Positions 37,953-47,932 of a stretch of 64,000 nt of DNA are shown piece after piece; the stretch's first letter is position 1; each line of letters opens with the position of its first letter. The position numbers and the translations under genes are program-made. The notes beneath the pieces are model-generated. The model was not told where the DNA came from. It saw only the letters and a list, made by a program, of their open reading frames with translations, and made no database searches. This stretch comes from Cytobacillus sp. IB215665 (lineage in GTDB: Bacteria > Bacillota > Bacilli > Bacillales > SM2101). Location: NCBI RefSeq assembly GCF_033963835.1, contig NZ_JAXBME010000010.1, positions 124,001 to 188,000 on the forward strand, written 5' to 3'.

Positions 37953-37980
37953 GATCAGTTACCTCCTTGTGAGAATATTC

Positions 37981-37999
37981 GCCAATTTTATTTGTGGCG
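37981..37999. promoter_or_regulatory. Inverted repeat upstream of helD paralogue 2
   Basis: CGCCA and TGGCG flank a nine-base AT-rich centre just upstream of the ribosome site; possible operator or 5'-UTR hairpin. Confidence 0.3.
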
Positions 38000-38147
38000 A
38001 GATTACAAAATATATCATAACAATAGCATAAATACAAGAGAAATTTAGGGGGCAGATCCACAACTCGTTAAGTTCTTGTTTATGTCTTGATAGGAAAACA
38101 ACAACCATCATAAAAGCAGTAAAAAAGAGTCCATTATAGACTCTTAC

Positions 38148-38354
38148 TTAACCTCCGAAAAATAAATCAATGATATTCATTCCAGTAGAAGAATTTGTGT
38201 TATATAGCTCAGAATAGCCACAGTTTTTACAGTAAACGACTTTAAACGTATTGTGTTGAACATCAAATAATTTGGAAAGTCCAGTCCCAGAAGTAGCAAT
38301 CTCTTTTGATCCTACCTCTGTTCCTCCACATTTAATACAGCCTTTATTATTCAT
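38148..38354 (-). CDS. Zn-ribbon protein (DUF2082-like)
   Basis: 68-residue small zinc-ribbon protein: MNNKGCIKCGGTEVGSKEI, then VVYCKNCGYSELY, giving two CxxC knuckles about 38 residues apart. It resembles the nucleic-acid-binding Zn-ribbon family DUF2082; function unknown. ATG 38354 after AAAGGGGC; an upstream in-frame start would add eight residues. It precedes the helD paralogue 2 gene on the same strand but about 200 bases away. Confidence 0.75.
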   Translation of the reverse strand: MNNKGCIKCGGTEVGSKEIATSGTGLSKLFDVQHNTFKVVYCKNCGYSELYNTNSSTGMNIIDLFFGG

Positions 38355-38536
38355 AGCATTAGCCCCTTTCTTATACATTTATACGTAAGCACCAAAGAAA
38401 AAGTTTCACTATTGGTTTTGTTTCTATGGAAATATTGTTACTATTTAGAAATAATAGAACAGTCAGGTAGGTTGGGGTGAATTTACAAGTTGTAAAAGGG
38501 AGAAATAATATTCCAATCTACAATGAACATATGTTA

Positions 38537-39337
38537 CTATGATAACTTGGCAAATTCATCAGGTGTGTTGCCAATGATCGCTTTGAAATCTTTAATAAAA
38601 TGCGATTGGTCGTAATATCCTAAATCATTACTTAGTTCAAGCCAATTAAGATTTGGAGTTTTCTCAATCATCTCAGCCGCATTTTGTAATCTGTATAGTT
38701 TAATAACCCATTTAGGACTAACGCCAACATATTGTTGGAAGAGGCGTTGTAGTTTTCTTTTGTGAATGTTGAATTGATGGCATATATGGTCCACCTTAGT
38801 AATTTCATGATTTGAGATAATGTGATCAATAATTTGATTTACGAGTGTCACATTATTATCTTGTTGCGGTAGTTTTTTTCGTATTATGTTTTCCACAAAT
38901 TTAATCATCTCAAGTTCTTCTTTGCATGAAAGAACAGTTTCCTCAACGAACTCCTGTTCAATATCAAAAACATCCTGAATTTTCAAAGGTTTGTTCGTTA
39001 ACTCAGCCACTGATCTTGTTGTAAAAGGATAAAATCCACCTGGTTTGAATTTAACCCCAACAACACGTCCTTTACCTTTTACAAGGTAAGAGAATTTATT
39101 TGTTGTAGGAGCAAAGATACCTGTTTTATGTTGCTCAACAATTAAATTTACACAAGGATTCGGAATAACATCTTGTAAGAATTGTTCATTTTCCTTTAAA
39201 TCCCAACTAACAATCCAATAATGTTTAACAAAGAAGCTAGTTTCATTAGAAGGTGGATAACGTGTAAGTGTATAATCTTTCACACTGTCATTAAATTTTA
39301 GAACACCCATACTTGGTTTAGGTGAATTTGCTTTCAA
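38537..39337 (-). CDS. AraC-family transcriptional regulator
   Basis: 266 residues. N-terminal DUF6597-like sensor region (LTRYPPSNETSFFVKHYWIV..., VIPNPCVNLIVEQ, GVKFKPGGFYPF) and C-terminal AraC double HTH (VDHICHQFNIHKRKLQRLFQ, LSNDLGYYDQSHFIKDFK). It diverges from the SRPBCC gene at 39468 with a 130-base spacer, so that gene is its probable target. Confidence 0.88.
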   Translation of the reverse strand: MKANSPKPSMGVLKFNDSVKDYTLTRYPPSNETSFFVKHYWIVSWDLKENEQFLQDVIPNPCVNLIVEQHKTGIFAPTTNKFSYLVKGKGRVVGVKFKPGGFYPFTTRSVAELTNKPLKIQDVFDIEQEFVEETVLSCKEELEMIKFVENIIRKKLPQQDNNVTLVNQIIDHIISNHEITKVDHICHQFNIHKRKLQRLFQQYVGVSPKWVIKLYRLQNAAEMIEKTPNLNWLELSNDLGYYDQSHFIKDFKAIIGNTPDEFAKLS

Positions 39338-39467
39338 TTAAACCGCTCCCATTTCTTTATTATGTCGTGTTTTTACAATACTTGTTATGTATATACGATT
39401 ATAATCCATATTAGCATTACTTAAACGGTTGCGTAAATGCTAATACAAAGAGTATAAGGAGGAACAT

Positions 39468-39926
39468 ATGAAGTTATCATACCAGTTTTATATTGATGCA
39501 CCACCAGTGAAAGTATGGAACACACTTGTATCACCTGAAGGGACTCGAAGTACGTTTTTTGGAAGTGAACTTAGATCAACATTTACAAAAGGAGAGTCTT
39601 TTGAGTATGTGGGACCGGGTAATGATGGAGAAGAAACAGTGCATGTATATGGTGAAATTTTAGCATGTGAACCAAATAAGTTGTTAAGCTTTATTGAACA
39701 CCCTGGTCCATCATATCACCTAAATCATTCAGAACTTGAATCAAGAGTATCCTTTTCATTGCAACAAGTTGGAAAATGCACAAAACTAACATTAGTTAAT
39801 GATCAATGGACAGAGAATCATCCAGCATATGAAAATGCACAACAACACTGGTGGATGATTTTGAGTAATATAAAAACATATACAGAATCAGGAAAAACAC
39901 TAGATTTTGGTGCACAGGAAATATAG
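39468..39926 (+). CDS. SRPBCC/AHSA1-type protein
   Basis: 152-residue protein of the AHSA1-like SRPBCC superfamily. Begins MKLSYQFYIDAPPVKVWNTL, continues SPEGTRSTFFGSELRSTF and has a long C-terminal helix with QQHWWMILSNIKTYTESG. Such proteins bind small hydrophobic ligands or act in stress responses; the ligand is unknown. Ribosome site AAGGAGG. Probably controlled by the divergent AraC regulator. Confidence 0.82.
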   Translation: MKLSYQFYIDAPPVKVWNTLVSPEGTRSTFFGSELRSTFTKGESFEYVGPGNDGEETVHVYGEILACEPNKLLSFIEHPGPSYHLNHSELESRVSFSLQQVGKCTKLTLVNDQWTENHPAYENAQQHWWMILSNIKTYTESGKTLDFGAQEI

Positions 39927-39935
39927 TTTACTTCA

Positions 39936-39984
39936 AAGGAGCTGTTAAAGTCTGATTTCTGACTTATTAAACAGCTCCTTCAGT
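39936..39984. terminator. Bidirectional terminator
   Basis: AAGGAGCTGTT (39936-39946) pairs with AACAGCTCCTT (39970-39980); an inner AAGTC/GACTT stem extends it. It separates converging SRPBCC and MFS genes. Confidence 0.75.
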
Positions 39985-40028
39985 TATTCAATATTATTAA
40001 GATTAAAATTAGCTTAGGCCTTTGCTAT

Positions 40029-41255
40029 CTATATAGATTGATTTATCTCCCGAACCTTACTGTCATTAGGTAACAACATAGCGATAATCCCGATTATTGG
40101 TAGGAAACTACAAAATATCATGACAACTTTAATATTAAACATATCAGCAAACGTACCTAAGAAAACAGAGCCAATCGCTCCCATTCCAAATGCAAGTCCG
40201 ACAATTAAACCAGAAGCCATTCCGATGTTTTTTGGCATAAGCTCCTGCGCATAGACGACAGAAACACTAAAGCTTGTCATCATAATAAATCCAACAATTA
40301 AGAACATAGGCATAACAAATTGTATAGGAACATACGGTAATGCAATAGTAAACGGAACGATGCCTAGTATTGAAAACATAATAATATTCTTATTTCCAAA
40401 CCGATCAGCTAGTGGTCCTCCAAATAAAGTGCCAATTGCACCTGCAATCATAAATGTGAATAAGTAAAACTGTGCCTCAGTTATGGACAAACCATAGTCT
40501 TCAATAAGGTAGAATTGATAAAAGCTTGAAATACCGGCATGGTACCAAGAACGAGCAAAAACAAAAAACACTAATAGAATCATAGCTGTTTTAATTTTGC
40601 TGTTTAATTTATGCTTCTGTCGTTTACCTTGAGTATTTTTCATTGTGTGATAATTCATATGGTTTAATTGATTTTTATACCATGATGAAACAAGAAAGAG
40701 AATACCAATCCCTATTATTGCTAAGACAGAAAAGATAAGACCACCTTTTTGACCGAAAGGAATAAGTATAAATGCGGTATATATAGGTGCCATTGCTTGG
40801 CCAGTATTTCCTCCCACTTGATAAATAGATTGTGCAAGTCCTCTTTTACCCCCAGCTGCCATTGAAGTTACTCTAGACCCTTCTGGATGAAAGATAGCAG
40901 ATCCTAAACCAATGAATAGTGCAGCTATTAAAATAAAGAAAAAATTCGAAAAAAGTGCAAGCCCCACTAATCCAAGTAAACTTAGGAATGTACCAAAAGG
41001 TAATAAAAAAGGAACAGAACGTTTATCTGCGAACGATCCAAATACTGGCTGCATGATCGAAGATGTCATATTTAACATGAAGGCAACCCAACCGATTTGC
41101 GTATAAGAAAAATGTAAATTTTGTTCTAAGATAGGAAACATGGCATAGACAACTGCTTGAAGGGAGTCATTAATAAAATGTCCAGCGCTAATTGCAAATA
41201 ACACCCAATAAATGGGTGACATCATCATTGTTTTTGATTTAGTTAAGGTAGTCAA
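40029..41255 (-). CDS. MFS transporter, fosmidomycin-resistance (Fsr) type
   Basis: 408-residue major facilitator with twelve membrane helices. The N-terminus (AISAGHFINDSLQAVVYAMFP), the FGSFADKRSVPF loop and GLGSAIFHPEGSRVTSMAAG are characteristic of the fosmidomycin-resistance/Fsr subgroup of efflux proteins. GGPLADRFGNKN is the equivalent loop of the second half. Start TTG with a weak site. Actual substrate unknown. Confidence 0.88.
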   Translation of the reverse strand: MTTLTKSKTMMMSPIYWVLFAISAGHFINDSLQAVVYAMFPILEQNLHFSYTQIGWVAFMLNMTSSIMQPVFGSFADKRSVPFLLPFGTFLSLLGLVGLALFSNFFFILIAALFIGLGSAIFHPEGSRVTSMAAGGKRGLAQSIYQVGGNTGQAMAPIYTAFILIPFGQKGGLIFSVLAIIGIGILFLVSSWYKNQLNHMNYHTMKNTQGKRQKHKLNSKIKTAMILLVFFVFARSWYHAGISSFYQFYLIEDYGLSITEAQFYLFTFMIAGAIGTLFGGPLADRFGNKNIIMFSILGIVPFTIALPYVPIQFVMPMFLIVGFIMMTSFSVSVVYAQELMPKNIGMASGLIVGLAFGMGAIGSVFLGTFADMFNIKVVMIFCSFLPIIGIIAMLLPNDSKVREINQSI

Positions 41256-41453
41256 ATTGTTCCACTTCCCGAATAGTATGATTGTCTACTTTACAGCAGA
41301 TTGCAATTACCGTCAATGTATTCAAAAAATTAAAACATTCATTACGAAACAAATTTGATTAGGTTAAAAATAGTTTAATTTCTTGTATATTTAAGAATAG
41401 TCATCAAATGGTAGGTAAACCTAATATTAAAAATATCAGTAGGAGGATTCTAA

Positions 41454-43034
41454 GTGATTTACAAGGATGAAAACGCAAAACTTCCTAAGTCTTCAAAGTC
41501 ATTATGGACGAATACTAATAATATAAAGGATTTTCCAACATTAGATGAACATACAGAAGTTGATGTTGTTATCGTAGGTGGTGGTATTACAGGAATTACA
41601 TCAGCTTACCTATTAGTGAATGAAGGCTTTAAAGTAGCTATTGTAGAAGCAGATAAATTATTTAGTGGTACCACTGGGCATACAACAGCGAAAATTACTG
41701 CACAACACAGTTTAATATACGATAAGTTTATTCATAGTATGGACATCGGGATTAATAAAGCTAAATTATATTATAAAGCGAATAAAGATGCTTTAGCTTT
41801 TATTAAAGAAACAGTAGAAGAAAACAAAATCGATTGTGATTTTTGTGAACAAGATTCATACATATACGCTACAACTGAAGAATATAGACGTAAACTTGAG
41901 AAAGAGGCGCTAGCATATGAAAAAATTGGCATTGAAGGAGGATTAGTTGATAATATACCTTTTAATATAACAATTACAAATGGGCTTGTCATGAAGAACC
42001 AAGCACAATTTCATCCTGTGAAATATTTAGCTTATCTAGTACAAGTTATAATCGAGAAGGGTGGACTTATTTTTGAAAACACTACAGCTGTCAATATTAA
42101 GACAGGGGATAAACCATCAGTTCTTACTCGAGAAGGGGCTAGTATAACAGGAAACTATATTTTGTCATGTTCGCATTTCCCATTTTACGAAGGTGCAGGT
42201 TTGTATTCTACGAGATTACATGCTGAACGGTCGTATATCATAGCTGTAAAAGCTAAAGAGGCATACCCTGGAGGCATGTATATTAGTGCCGATCAACCAA
42301 TACGTTCGCTTCGTTCGACAACTATTGCTGGGGAGGAAATGATTCTTATTGGTGGTGAAGGGCATAAAACGGGCGAAGGAAAAAGCACGTTAGCACATTT
42401 CAATGCCTTGGAGAAGTTTGGGAATGATGTTTTCGACATAGAAAGCATCGCTTACCGCTGGTCTGCACAAGATTTATATACATTAGACAATATTCCATAC
42501 ATAGGAGCTGTAACTTTAAGTCAGCCAAATATTATGATTGCAACAGGATATAGAAAATGGGGCATGACAAATGGAACAGTTGCAGCTTTGTTATTTAAAG
42601 ATATACTCTTGAAGAAAATAAGAGTCGATGAGCATATGTTTGGCCCATCTAGATTTCATTTAAATCCTAGCTTGAAAAACTTCTTAGTTGACAATGCGAA
42701 TGTTGCAGGTCATTTAATTAAAGGTAAACTTGAAATCTTATCTAAAGATGCTAGTGATTTATCTAGAGGTGAGGGGTCAGTCATAACAGTCAACGGACAT
42801 AGAAAGGGAGCTTATAAAGATAATACAGGTAAGCTACATATTGTAGATACAACTTGTACACATATCGGTTGTGAAGTTGAATGGAACGATGGAGAGCGTT
42901 CATGGGATTGCCCATGTCATGGCTCGAGATTCTCATATACTGGTGAGGTCATTGAAGGACCAGCTGAAAAACCGCTACAAAAGTATGATTATAAGATGAT
43001 TGACAATCTAACATCAGAGGATTCTGGTTATTAA
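41454..43034 (+). CDS. FAD-dependent oxidoreductase with C-terminal Rieske domain (YhfW-like)
   Basis: 526 residues. N-terminal DAO-type FAD fold (VDVVIVGGGITGITSAYLL, about 37-57; FSGTTGHTTAKIT) and a C-terminal Rieske [2Fe-2S] domain with CTHIGC and CPCHGSRF (about 468-496), the two Cys-His pairs for the cluster. The same architecture is found in B. subtilis YhfW. It probably transfers electrons between a substrate amine or sugar and the cluster; the substrate is unknown. GTG start after AGGAGGA. Single gene. Confidence 0.9.
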   Translation: MIYKDENAKLPKSSKSLWTNTNNIKDFPTLDEHTEVDVVIVGGGITGITSAYLLVNEGFKVAIVEADKLFSGTTGHTTAKITAQHSLIYDKFIHSMDIGINKAKLYYKANKDALAFIKETVEENKIDCDFCEQDSYIYATTEEYRRKLEKEALAYEKIGIEGGLVDNIPFNITITNGLVMKNQAQFHPVKYLAYLVQVIIEKGGLIFENTTAVNIKTGDKPSVLTREGASITGNYILSCSHFPFYEGAGLYSTRLHAERSYIIAVKAKEAYPGGMYISADQPIRSLRSTTIAGEEMILIGGEGHKTGEGKSTLAHFNALEKFGNDVFDIESIAYRWSAQDLYTLDNIPYIGAVTLSQPNIMIATGYRKWGMTNGTVAALLFKDILLKKIRVDEHMFGPSRFHLNPSLKNFLVDNANVAGHLIKGKLEILSKDASDLSRGEGSVITVNGHRKGAYKDNTGKLHIVDTTCTHIGCEVEWNDGERSWDCPCHGSRFSYTGEVIEGPAEKPLQKYDYKMIDNLTSEDSGY

Positions 43035-43081
43035 TGATAACATGCTCAATCGCATCTATCGATTTATTATGCTTAATTTAA

Positions 43082-43228
43082 GGCTCTTTACGTAGCTGCT
43101 TTTTGTACTTACATTTGAGTAAATACTATTGGTTTTATAGTCTTTTGAGCTGATTAGACATGACGAACATTAGTTATATTTGAGTATAGCTCTTATTAAC
43201 AAAAGCAACAACAAATGTGAAAACAGTC
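43082..43228 (+). repeat. MITE-like dispersed repeat, copy 8
   Basis: GGCTCTTTACGTAGCTGCTT at the left; TATTAACAAAAGCAACAACA and TGTGAAAACAGTCC at the right. Confidence 0.75.
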
Positions 43229-43379
43229 CAATCCAAAGACGGTAATAAATATTTATGTCATCTATTCTTCTTTTGAGCAGTGTCAATGGAAGGAAAACTT
43301 ATTTAGAATTGTAATGTTATATATCAAAATGATAAAATGAAGGAGGAAAATATTGCTTTTGCTAGAAATATAGTTGTAA

Positions 43380-44822
43380 CTATATAGGTAAATCATTCAC
43401 TTCGTGTGCGACCCGAATCCCAGATTCAATTGCTCCTTGCATCCAACCGACAGTTTGAGTCGTATGTTCACCAGCAAAGTGGACTTTTCCTTCGGGTGTA
43501 GAGATGAAGGGAGCTAATGAATATTCTTGGCCTGGATCAAACGCTGTAAAAGCTCCTGAAGAATATGGATTTTGGCTCCAGCTAAAAGAACATCCAGAAA
43601 CGAATTCAAGGAAAACCTGTTGCCCATATATTTTTGCTAAATCCAATAAAGCATATTGAATACGTTCTTCTTCACTTAAGCTATCCCATAGTAATGCCTC
43701 ATCCGCCCATGTATAACTCGCTAAAACAACTGCATGTCCTTTCGTTCCAATACCATAGCTTGGGTAATATGAAAAACGTATCGGTAAATCTGTAATTGAC
43801 CTACCTCCATATTGAGCTGCATATTCCCAAAATCGACTTTTAAACTCAATAGCAATTTTTGTTGAAGGCATATAGTTAAGTTGACGTATGGCTTTTCTCT
43901 TTTCGTATGAGAAGGAATCATAAGGTTCAACCTTCACGAAGCGTAAAGTTGAAAAGGGTACAGTCACGATTGCAAGATGACCTGTAAAAGTGCTTAGATT
44001 TAATTTTCTCTGTTGAAGAGTTTCAATAACTACGTTAGATTTTTTATTAATGATTTTTATCATTTTTTGATTATATAGAATATCGCTTTTTAATTGTGTC
44101 AGAAATGCTCGTGGTAAATAATCCATTCCACCAGTTATCTCATAATAACGCATTTTTGCAGTAAAGAAACTCATTTTCCGTAATACTTCGATTAAAGATA
44201 CGCCAGAAAATGCTTTTAAATCAAGCATGGTATCGATCATATCAATTGCACCATATGAAAAATAAGATTGTAGGAGGAAACCAAATGAATATTTTCGGTA
44301 TTTTTTCTCTGCTATTTTCCAATTTTTCTGTGGATTTTGCTGAATAAAATCGACAATTGGTTGAAGGGCTGAAAGTAACAGTTCTACTGCAGTTTTACCA
44401 CTTTCAGCTTCATTCAACGGATAGTTTAAAATATGTGGGTTACACTTAACCGTACTCAAGGTAGTATGGGTCCCATTTACATAAATTTTGTCCAACGGGG
44501 TTTGATTAATAAATAGGTTTGTAGGCAATTTAAACTTGTTAATATAGCTTAAGACAAATCGATGGTTTTCAGGAATACGCATGGAACCAGTATTAAAATA
44601 TTGAGAACTGCTAAATGGAGAGCGTAAAGTATGTACCCGACCTCCAACTCTATCGTTTCCCTCTAAAATGGTCACTTTATGTCCAGCATTTTTTAATAAT
44701 GATGCTGCAACAAGCCCAGCTAATCCTGCTCCGACAATAATAATATGTTTAGGCATATGTGTTTTTTTTAATCCAGCTGATATAATATGAAGCATTTGTT
44801 CGTCAGATAGTTTGGGGTTCAT
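43380..44822 (-). CDS. Flavin amine oxidase / L-amino acid oxidase-like
   Basis: 480-residue FAD enzyme of the monoamine oxidase family. FAD-binding IIVGAGLAGLVAASLLKNAG (about 28-47), GNDRVGGRVHTLRSP after it, and the C-terminal FAGEHTTQTVGWMQGAIESG that contacts the flavin. By architecture it resembles bacillar L-amino acid oxidases such as YobN; it would oxidatively deaminate amines or amino acids. No signal peptide. Single gene. Confidence 0.85.
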   Translation of the reverse strand: MNPKLSDEQMLHIISAGLKKTHMPKHIIIVGAGLAGLVAASLLKNAGHKVTILEGNDRVGGRVHTLRSPFSSSQYFNTGSMRIPENHRFVLSYINKFKLPTNLFINQTPLDKIYVNGTHTTLSTVKCNPHILNYPLNEAESGKTAVELLLSALQPIVDFIQQNPQKNWKIAEKKYRKYSFGFLLQSYFSYGAIDMIDTMLDLKAFSGVSLIEVLRKMSFFTAKMRYYEITGGMDYLPRAFLTQLKSDILYNQKMIKIINKKSNVVIETLQQRKLNLSTFTGHLAIVTVPFSTLRFVKVEPYDSFSYEKRKAIRQLNYMPSTKIAIEFKSRFWEYAAQYGGRSITDLPIRFSYYPSYGIGTKGHAVVLASYTWADEALLWDSLSEEERIQYALLDLAKIYGQQVFLEFVSGCSFSWSQNPYSSGAFTAFDPGQEYSLAPFISTPEGKVHFAGEHTTQTVGWMQGAIESGIRVAHEVNDLPI

Positions 44823-44859
44823 ATATTCACATCCCTCTCTCCTTAGTGTTATTAATTAG

Positions 44860-44936
44860 AGTTGTTTCGTAAGCTTTGGTGCCTCTGTTTCTATATTTGA
44901 GAGGAAAGATGTAGTTTACGATGCTAGTCATCTGTG
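44860..44936 (+). repeat. MITE-like repeat, left-end fragment (copy 9)
   Basis: GAGTTGTTTCGTAAGCTTTG followed by GAGGAAAGATGTAG resembles the left half of the family; no right end is seen. The remaining gap to 45248 has no gene. Confidence 0.45.
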
Positions 44937-45248
44937 AAAGGGTAAAGATGTAAGTATGCGTTTATTTCTTAGAACTATAAATAACAATCAATTGAAAAAC
45001 GGCGGTATATAATTGAATAGGATACAACAATGTGAAAATATGTAAAATTACCTTTGCGCACCAAGTTTTATCATTAAAAGAATTAGTTAAATGAATAGTA
45101 GTCCACCAAAACTCTTGCATGTTAAACTTCCCATTGTTGTTACAAGGGTCAGGTACATTCAAGCCTTGTCTGTGTTCATTCTATATTGCTCACTATGGTA
45201 AAATGAACTCTCACATATAAAAATATAATAATTTAAAGGGAGAATATC

Positions 45249-45971
45249 ATGTATCTAAGAGAATTAACTTTCTTACAAGAGAAAATTGGAGAAGAAACTA
45301 ACTATCCCCTTAACATACAAGCATTTAGATCAATTGAGCAAATAAGTTTTGAGAGCAATGTAACTTTTTTTGTCGGTGAAAATGGGTCAGGAAAATCAAC
45401 TTTGCTTGAAGCAATTGCAGATAAATGTGATTTTCATACTGCAGGTGGGAGCAGGAATAATATATATGAGGTCGATGCATCGCAGTCACATTTAAGTAAA
45501 TACATTCGTCTTTCTTGGCTTCCGAAAATGACTGATGGATTTTTTTTAAGAGCAGAAAGCTTTTATCATTTTGCAAGTTACTTAGATCAATTAGCAAGAG
45601 AGGATAGAGCTTTTCATTATCAGGGATATGGGGGGAAATCATTACACGAACAGTCTCATGGTGAATCATTTCTTACTCTATTTACAAATCGGTTTGATCG
45701 CAAAGGGATATATTTGTTAGATGAACCTGAAGCAGCTTTGTCTCCTGCACGTCAGCTATCATTATTAAGTATTATTCATGAACTTCAAGAATATTCTCAA
45801 TTTATAATTGCAACACACTCTCCGATATTATTGGGTTTCCCAAAGGCACAAATTCTTTCTTTTGACACTTCACCAATAAGTACAATTGATTATGAACAAA
45901 CGAGCCATTATCAAATTACGAGAAGATTTTTAGAAAATCGAGAGGTTTATTTTAAGGAATTGTTTGATTGA
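45249..45971 (+). CDS. AAA/ABC-type ATPase of unknown role
   Basis: 240-residue soluble ATPase of the predicted-ATPase (SMC/OLD-like AAA) type. Walker A FFVGENGSGKSTLLEAIA (about 40-57), a signature-like SHGESFLTLF, Walker B GIYLLDEPEAALSP and the H-switch FIIATHSPILLGF. It lacks membrane or HTH parts. Often found as lone genes in bacilli; no partner here. ATG with AGGGAG. Confidence 0.8.
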   Translation: MYLRELTFLQEKIGEETNYPLNIQAFRSIEQISFESNVTFFVGENGSGKSTLLEAIADKCDFHTAGGSRNNIYEVDASQSHLSKYIRLSWLPKMTDGFFLRAESFYHFASYLDQLAREDRAFHYQGYGGKSLHEQSHGESFLTLFTNRFDRKGIYLLDEPEAALSPARQLSLLSIIHELQEYSQFIIATHSPILLGFPKAQILSFDTSPISTIDYEQTSHYQITRRFLENREVYFKELFD

Positions 45972-45997
45972 TAGCTAATAAAGGTGTACATCAATAG

Positions 45998-46168
45998 GAT
46001 GATCTAAAAACTGCGATTAATAAATACGCTAATTTATTATGAGGCGAATATCCTATTTTAGCTAATCAATCACCACAAATCATATCTTTTTTTATTAATG
46101 AACAAGTGTCTGGATCAAATGTTTTTGTAGTTGGTTTTTATCAAAAAGTACTTGTAGAAACTTTATGA
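45998..46168 (+). pseudogene. Gene remnant with an internal stop
   Basis: One frame reads DDLKTAINKYANLL, TGA, then GEYPILANQSPQIISFFINE..., ending VLVETL and TGA at 46166. Both sides are protein-like, and the stop falls where TGG (Trp) would fit. There is no start codon or ribosome site, so it looks like the tail of a decayed gene. Family not recognised. Confidence 0.35.
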
Positions 46169-46186
46169 AGCTATATTAAAAGCATA

Positions 46187-46333
46187 AGCTCTTTACGTAA
46201 ACTTTGTTGCTATTGTTATCAAACTTGATCCGGGACATGTGGTTTTATACATTATTCATCGTTTTAGAAAAAGAGAAAATACAGTGTATCAGTTTAAATC
46301 TTAATACGAAAAGCAATATTTTAGATTCTACAA
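46187..46333 (+). repeat. MITE-like dispersed repeat, copy 10
   Basis: GCTCTTTACGTAAACTTTGT at the left, AATCTTAATACGAAAAGCAA at the right. Confidence 0.75.
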
Positions 46334-46470
46334 ATATACCAATAAAGTAAAATATACCCTGTTAAAACTAGGATATTGCTGGTAAACTAACAGTGGAATC
46401 ATATAGTCAATCTCTTCATTGTAAATTCGTTATGAGAATATGTGAAGTTTCTAGGTGGGGTGTATCTATT

Positions 46471-47103
46471 ATGCAAATTAATCAAGAGCATAAGGTAGAA
46501 AAGAAGTTATTACAAGTAGGGTTTTTAGCTTCTCACGGTGGTAGTAATATGAAATCAATTGTAGACGCGATTAGACAGGGGAACTTATCAGCAAACGCGG
46601 GTGTTGTAATAAGTAATAATAGTAACTCAGAAGCTTTGGAATATGGAAGGAGAGAAGGAATTCCGTCATATCACATTAGCAACAATACTATTAACGACTC
46701 AACAAAGCTAGATTCACATATTAGGGATACCTTAGTGAAGCACAGTGTAGACCTTGTCATTTTAAGTGGGTATTTAAAAAAAATAGGTCCAAAAACATTA
46801 GAAGCTTTTTCAGGAAGAATTATTAATATTCATCCATCTCTATTACCGAAATACGGTGGAAAGGGTATGTATGGAAATAACGTTCATAAAGTGGTATTAG
46901 AGGCTAGAGAAACGGTTACAGGGGTGACTGTTCATATCATCGACGAAGTTTATGATAAGGGAAAAATATTAGCACAACGTAAAGTTGATGTATTAAAACA
47001 CGATTCTGTACATAGCTTGGCTAAGAGAGTTTTTCATTGTGAAAAACATTTTCTTCCTGAGGTCATACAGAGCATTCACTTTGGAGACATAAAATTACCT
47101 TAA
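46471..47103 (+). CDS. Formyltransferase, PurN-like
   Basis: 210 residues from the ATG at 46471 (AGGTGGGG upstream); an earlier in-frame start at 46393 would add 26 residues with no good site. Phosphoribosylglycinamide formyltransferase fold: LQVGFLASHGGSNMKSIVDA, LVILSGYLKKIGP, catalytic NIHPSLLPKY (Asn, His) and TVHIIDEVYDKGKIL (Asp). It would transfer a formyl group from 10-formyl-THF to GAR in purine synthesis. No other pur gene is nearby, so it may be a second copy or act on another amine. Confidence 0.8.
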   Translation: MQINQEHKVEKKLLQVGFLASHGGSNMKSIVDAIRQGNLSANAGVVISNNSNSEALEYGRREGIPSYHISNNTINDSTKLDSHIRDTLVKHSVDLVILSGYLKKIGPKTLEAFSGRIINIHPSLLPKYGGKGMYGNNVHKVVLEARETVTGVTVHIIDEVYDKGKILAQRKVDVLKHDSVHSLAKRVFHCEKHFLPEVIQSIHFGDIKLP

Positions 47104-47148
47104 TCCGAACTAAATCGTACAGGATTTAAGAAAGGAGAAGTGAATATT

Positions 47149-47316
47149 GTGGAAATAGTAATATATGTACTATGGCTAGTTATTATATTTACTGTCTTAT
47201 CTTTTATGGGTAATGTTCAAAAGCACTTAATGACAATCATTGAAAAGCAAGAGGAGCAAAATAAATTGTTAAGTGAACTAAACAAAAATCTAGAATATGA
47301 AAGGCTCAATGAATAG
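47149..47316 (+). CDS. Small membrane protein with coiled-coil tail (55 residues)
   Basis: GTG 47149 after AAAGGAG, 45 bases behind the purN-like gene. Membrane helix (IVIYVLWLVIIFTVLSFMG) then a charged helix (IIEKQEEQNKLLSELNKNLE). It has the same plan as the small protein at 33958. Not recognised. Confidence 0.55.
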   Translation: MEIVIYVLWLVIIFTVLSFMGNVQKHLMTIIEKQEEQNKLLSELNKNLEYERLNE

Positions 47317-47668
47317 CGAGATTTCTCTAGTACTTATAAATATATCCTTCCTTTCATTAAAAAGAAAAATATATCGATATTAATACGTTATCATACTGAA
47401 TTAAGAGTAAGAGCTACAGTTATTCCTCTCGAAAAAGTTGTACATAGTTAGTGTAAAAAAGTAAGTTGTGGATGTACATAAATTTATTTCTTACTATAAA
47501 ATTACTATTAAAAGATCGATAAGTTGTCCACAATTATTAAGTGAAAGTGAACAAACAGTAATTGTAGCTTTGAAAGTATCGTTACTTCAATATAAATATA
47601 TTATCCTCTATTTTTTGAGTATATTAAGATATTAATGCTCAGTTCTTTTGTATCCGATATTAATTAAT

Positions 47669-47823
47669 AGCTGTTTTCGCATCAATGTTGTGCTTTTCGT
47701 ACTATGAATACTTATTTATCCGACTATCATTCGAAGCATATTTTCTTCTATAATATGATAATAATCACTTCTTTTTTACTGGGTAACTTTGTATTAATAT
47801 GAACAGGGTTTACGAAAAGAGCC
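47669..47823 (-). repeat. MITE-like dispersed repeat, copy 11
   Basis: Reverse copy with well-kept ends: AGCTGTTTTCGCATCAATGT and GTGCTTTTCGTA at the left, GGGTTTACGAAAAGAGCC at the right. No gene in the rest of 47317-47932. Confidence 0.8.
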
Positions 47824-47932
47824 TTGTTTTTTTACTATTAGAAACGAATGTCACTTTAATTTGCTTCCTTTATATATTATTTTGTATAGATTTGCCTAGA
47901 ACACAAATGATATACGTAAAGGAGGTGGGTCC

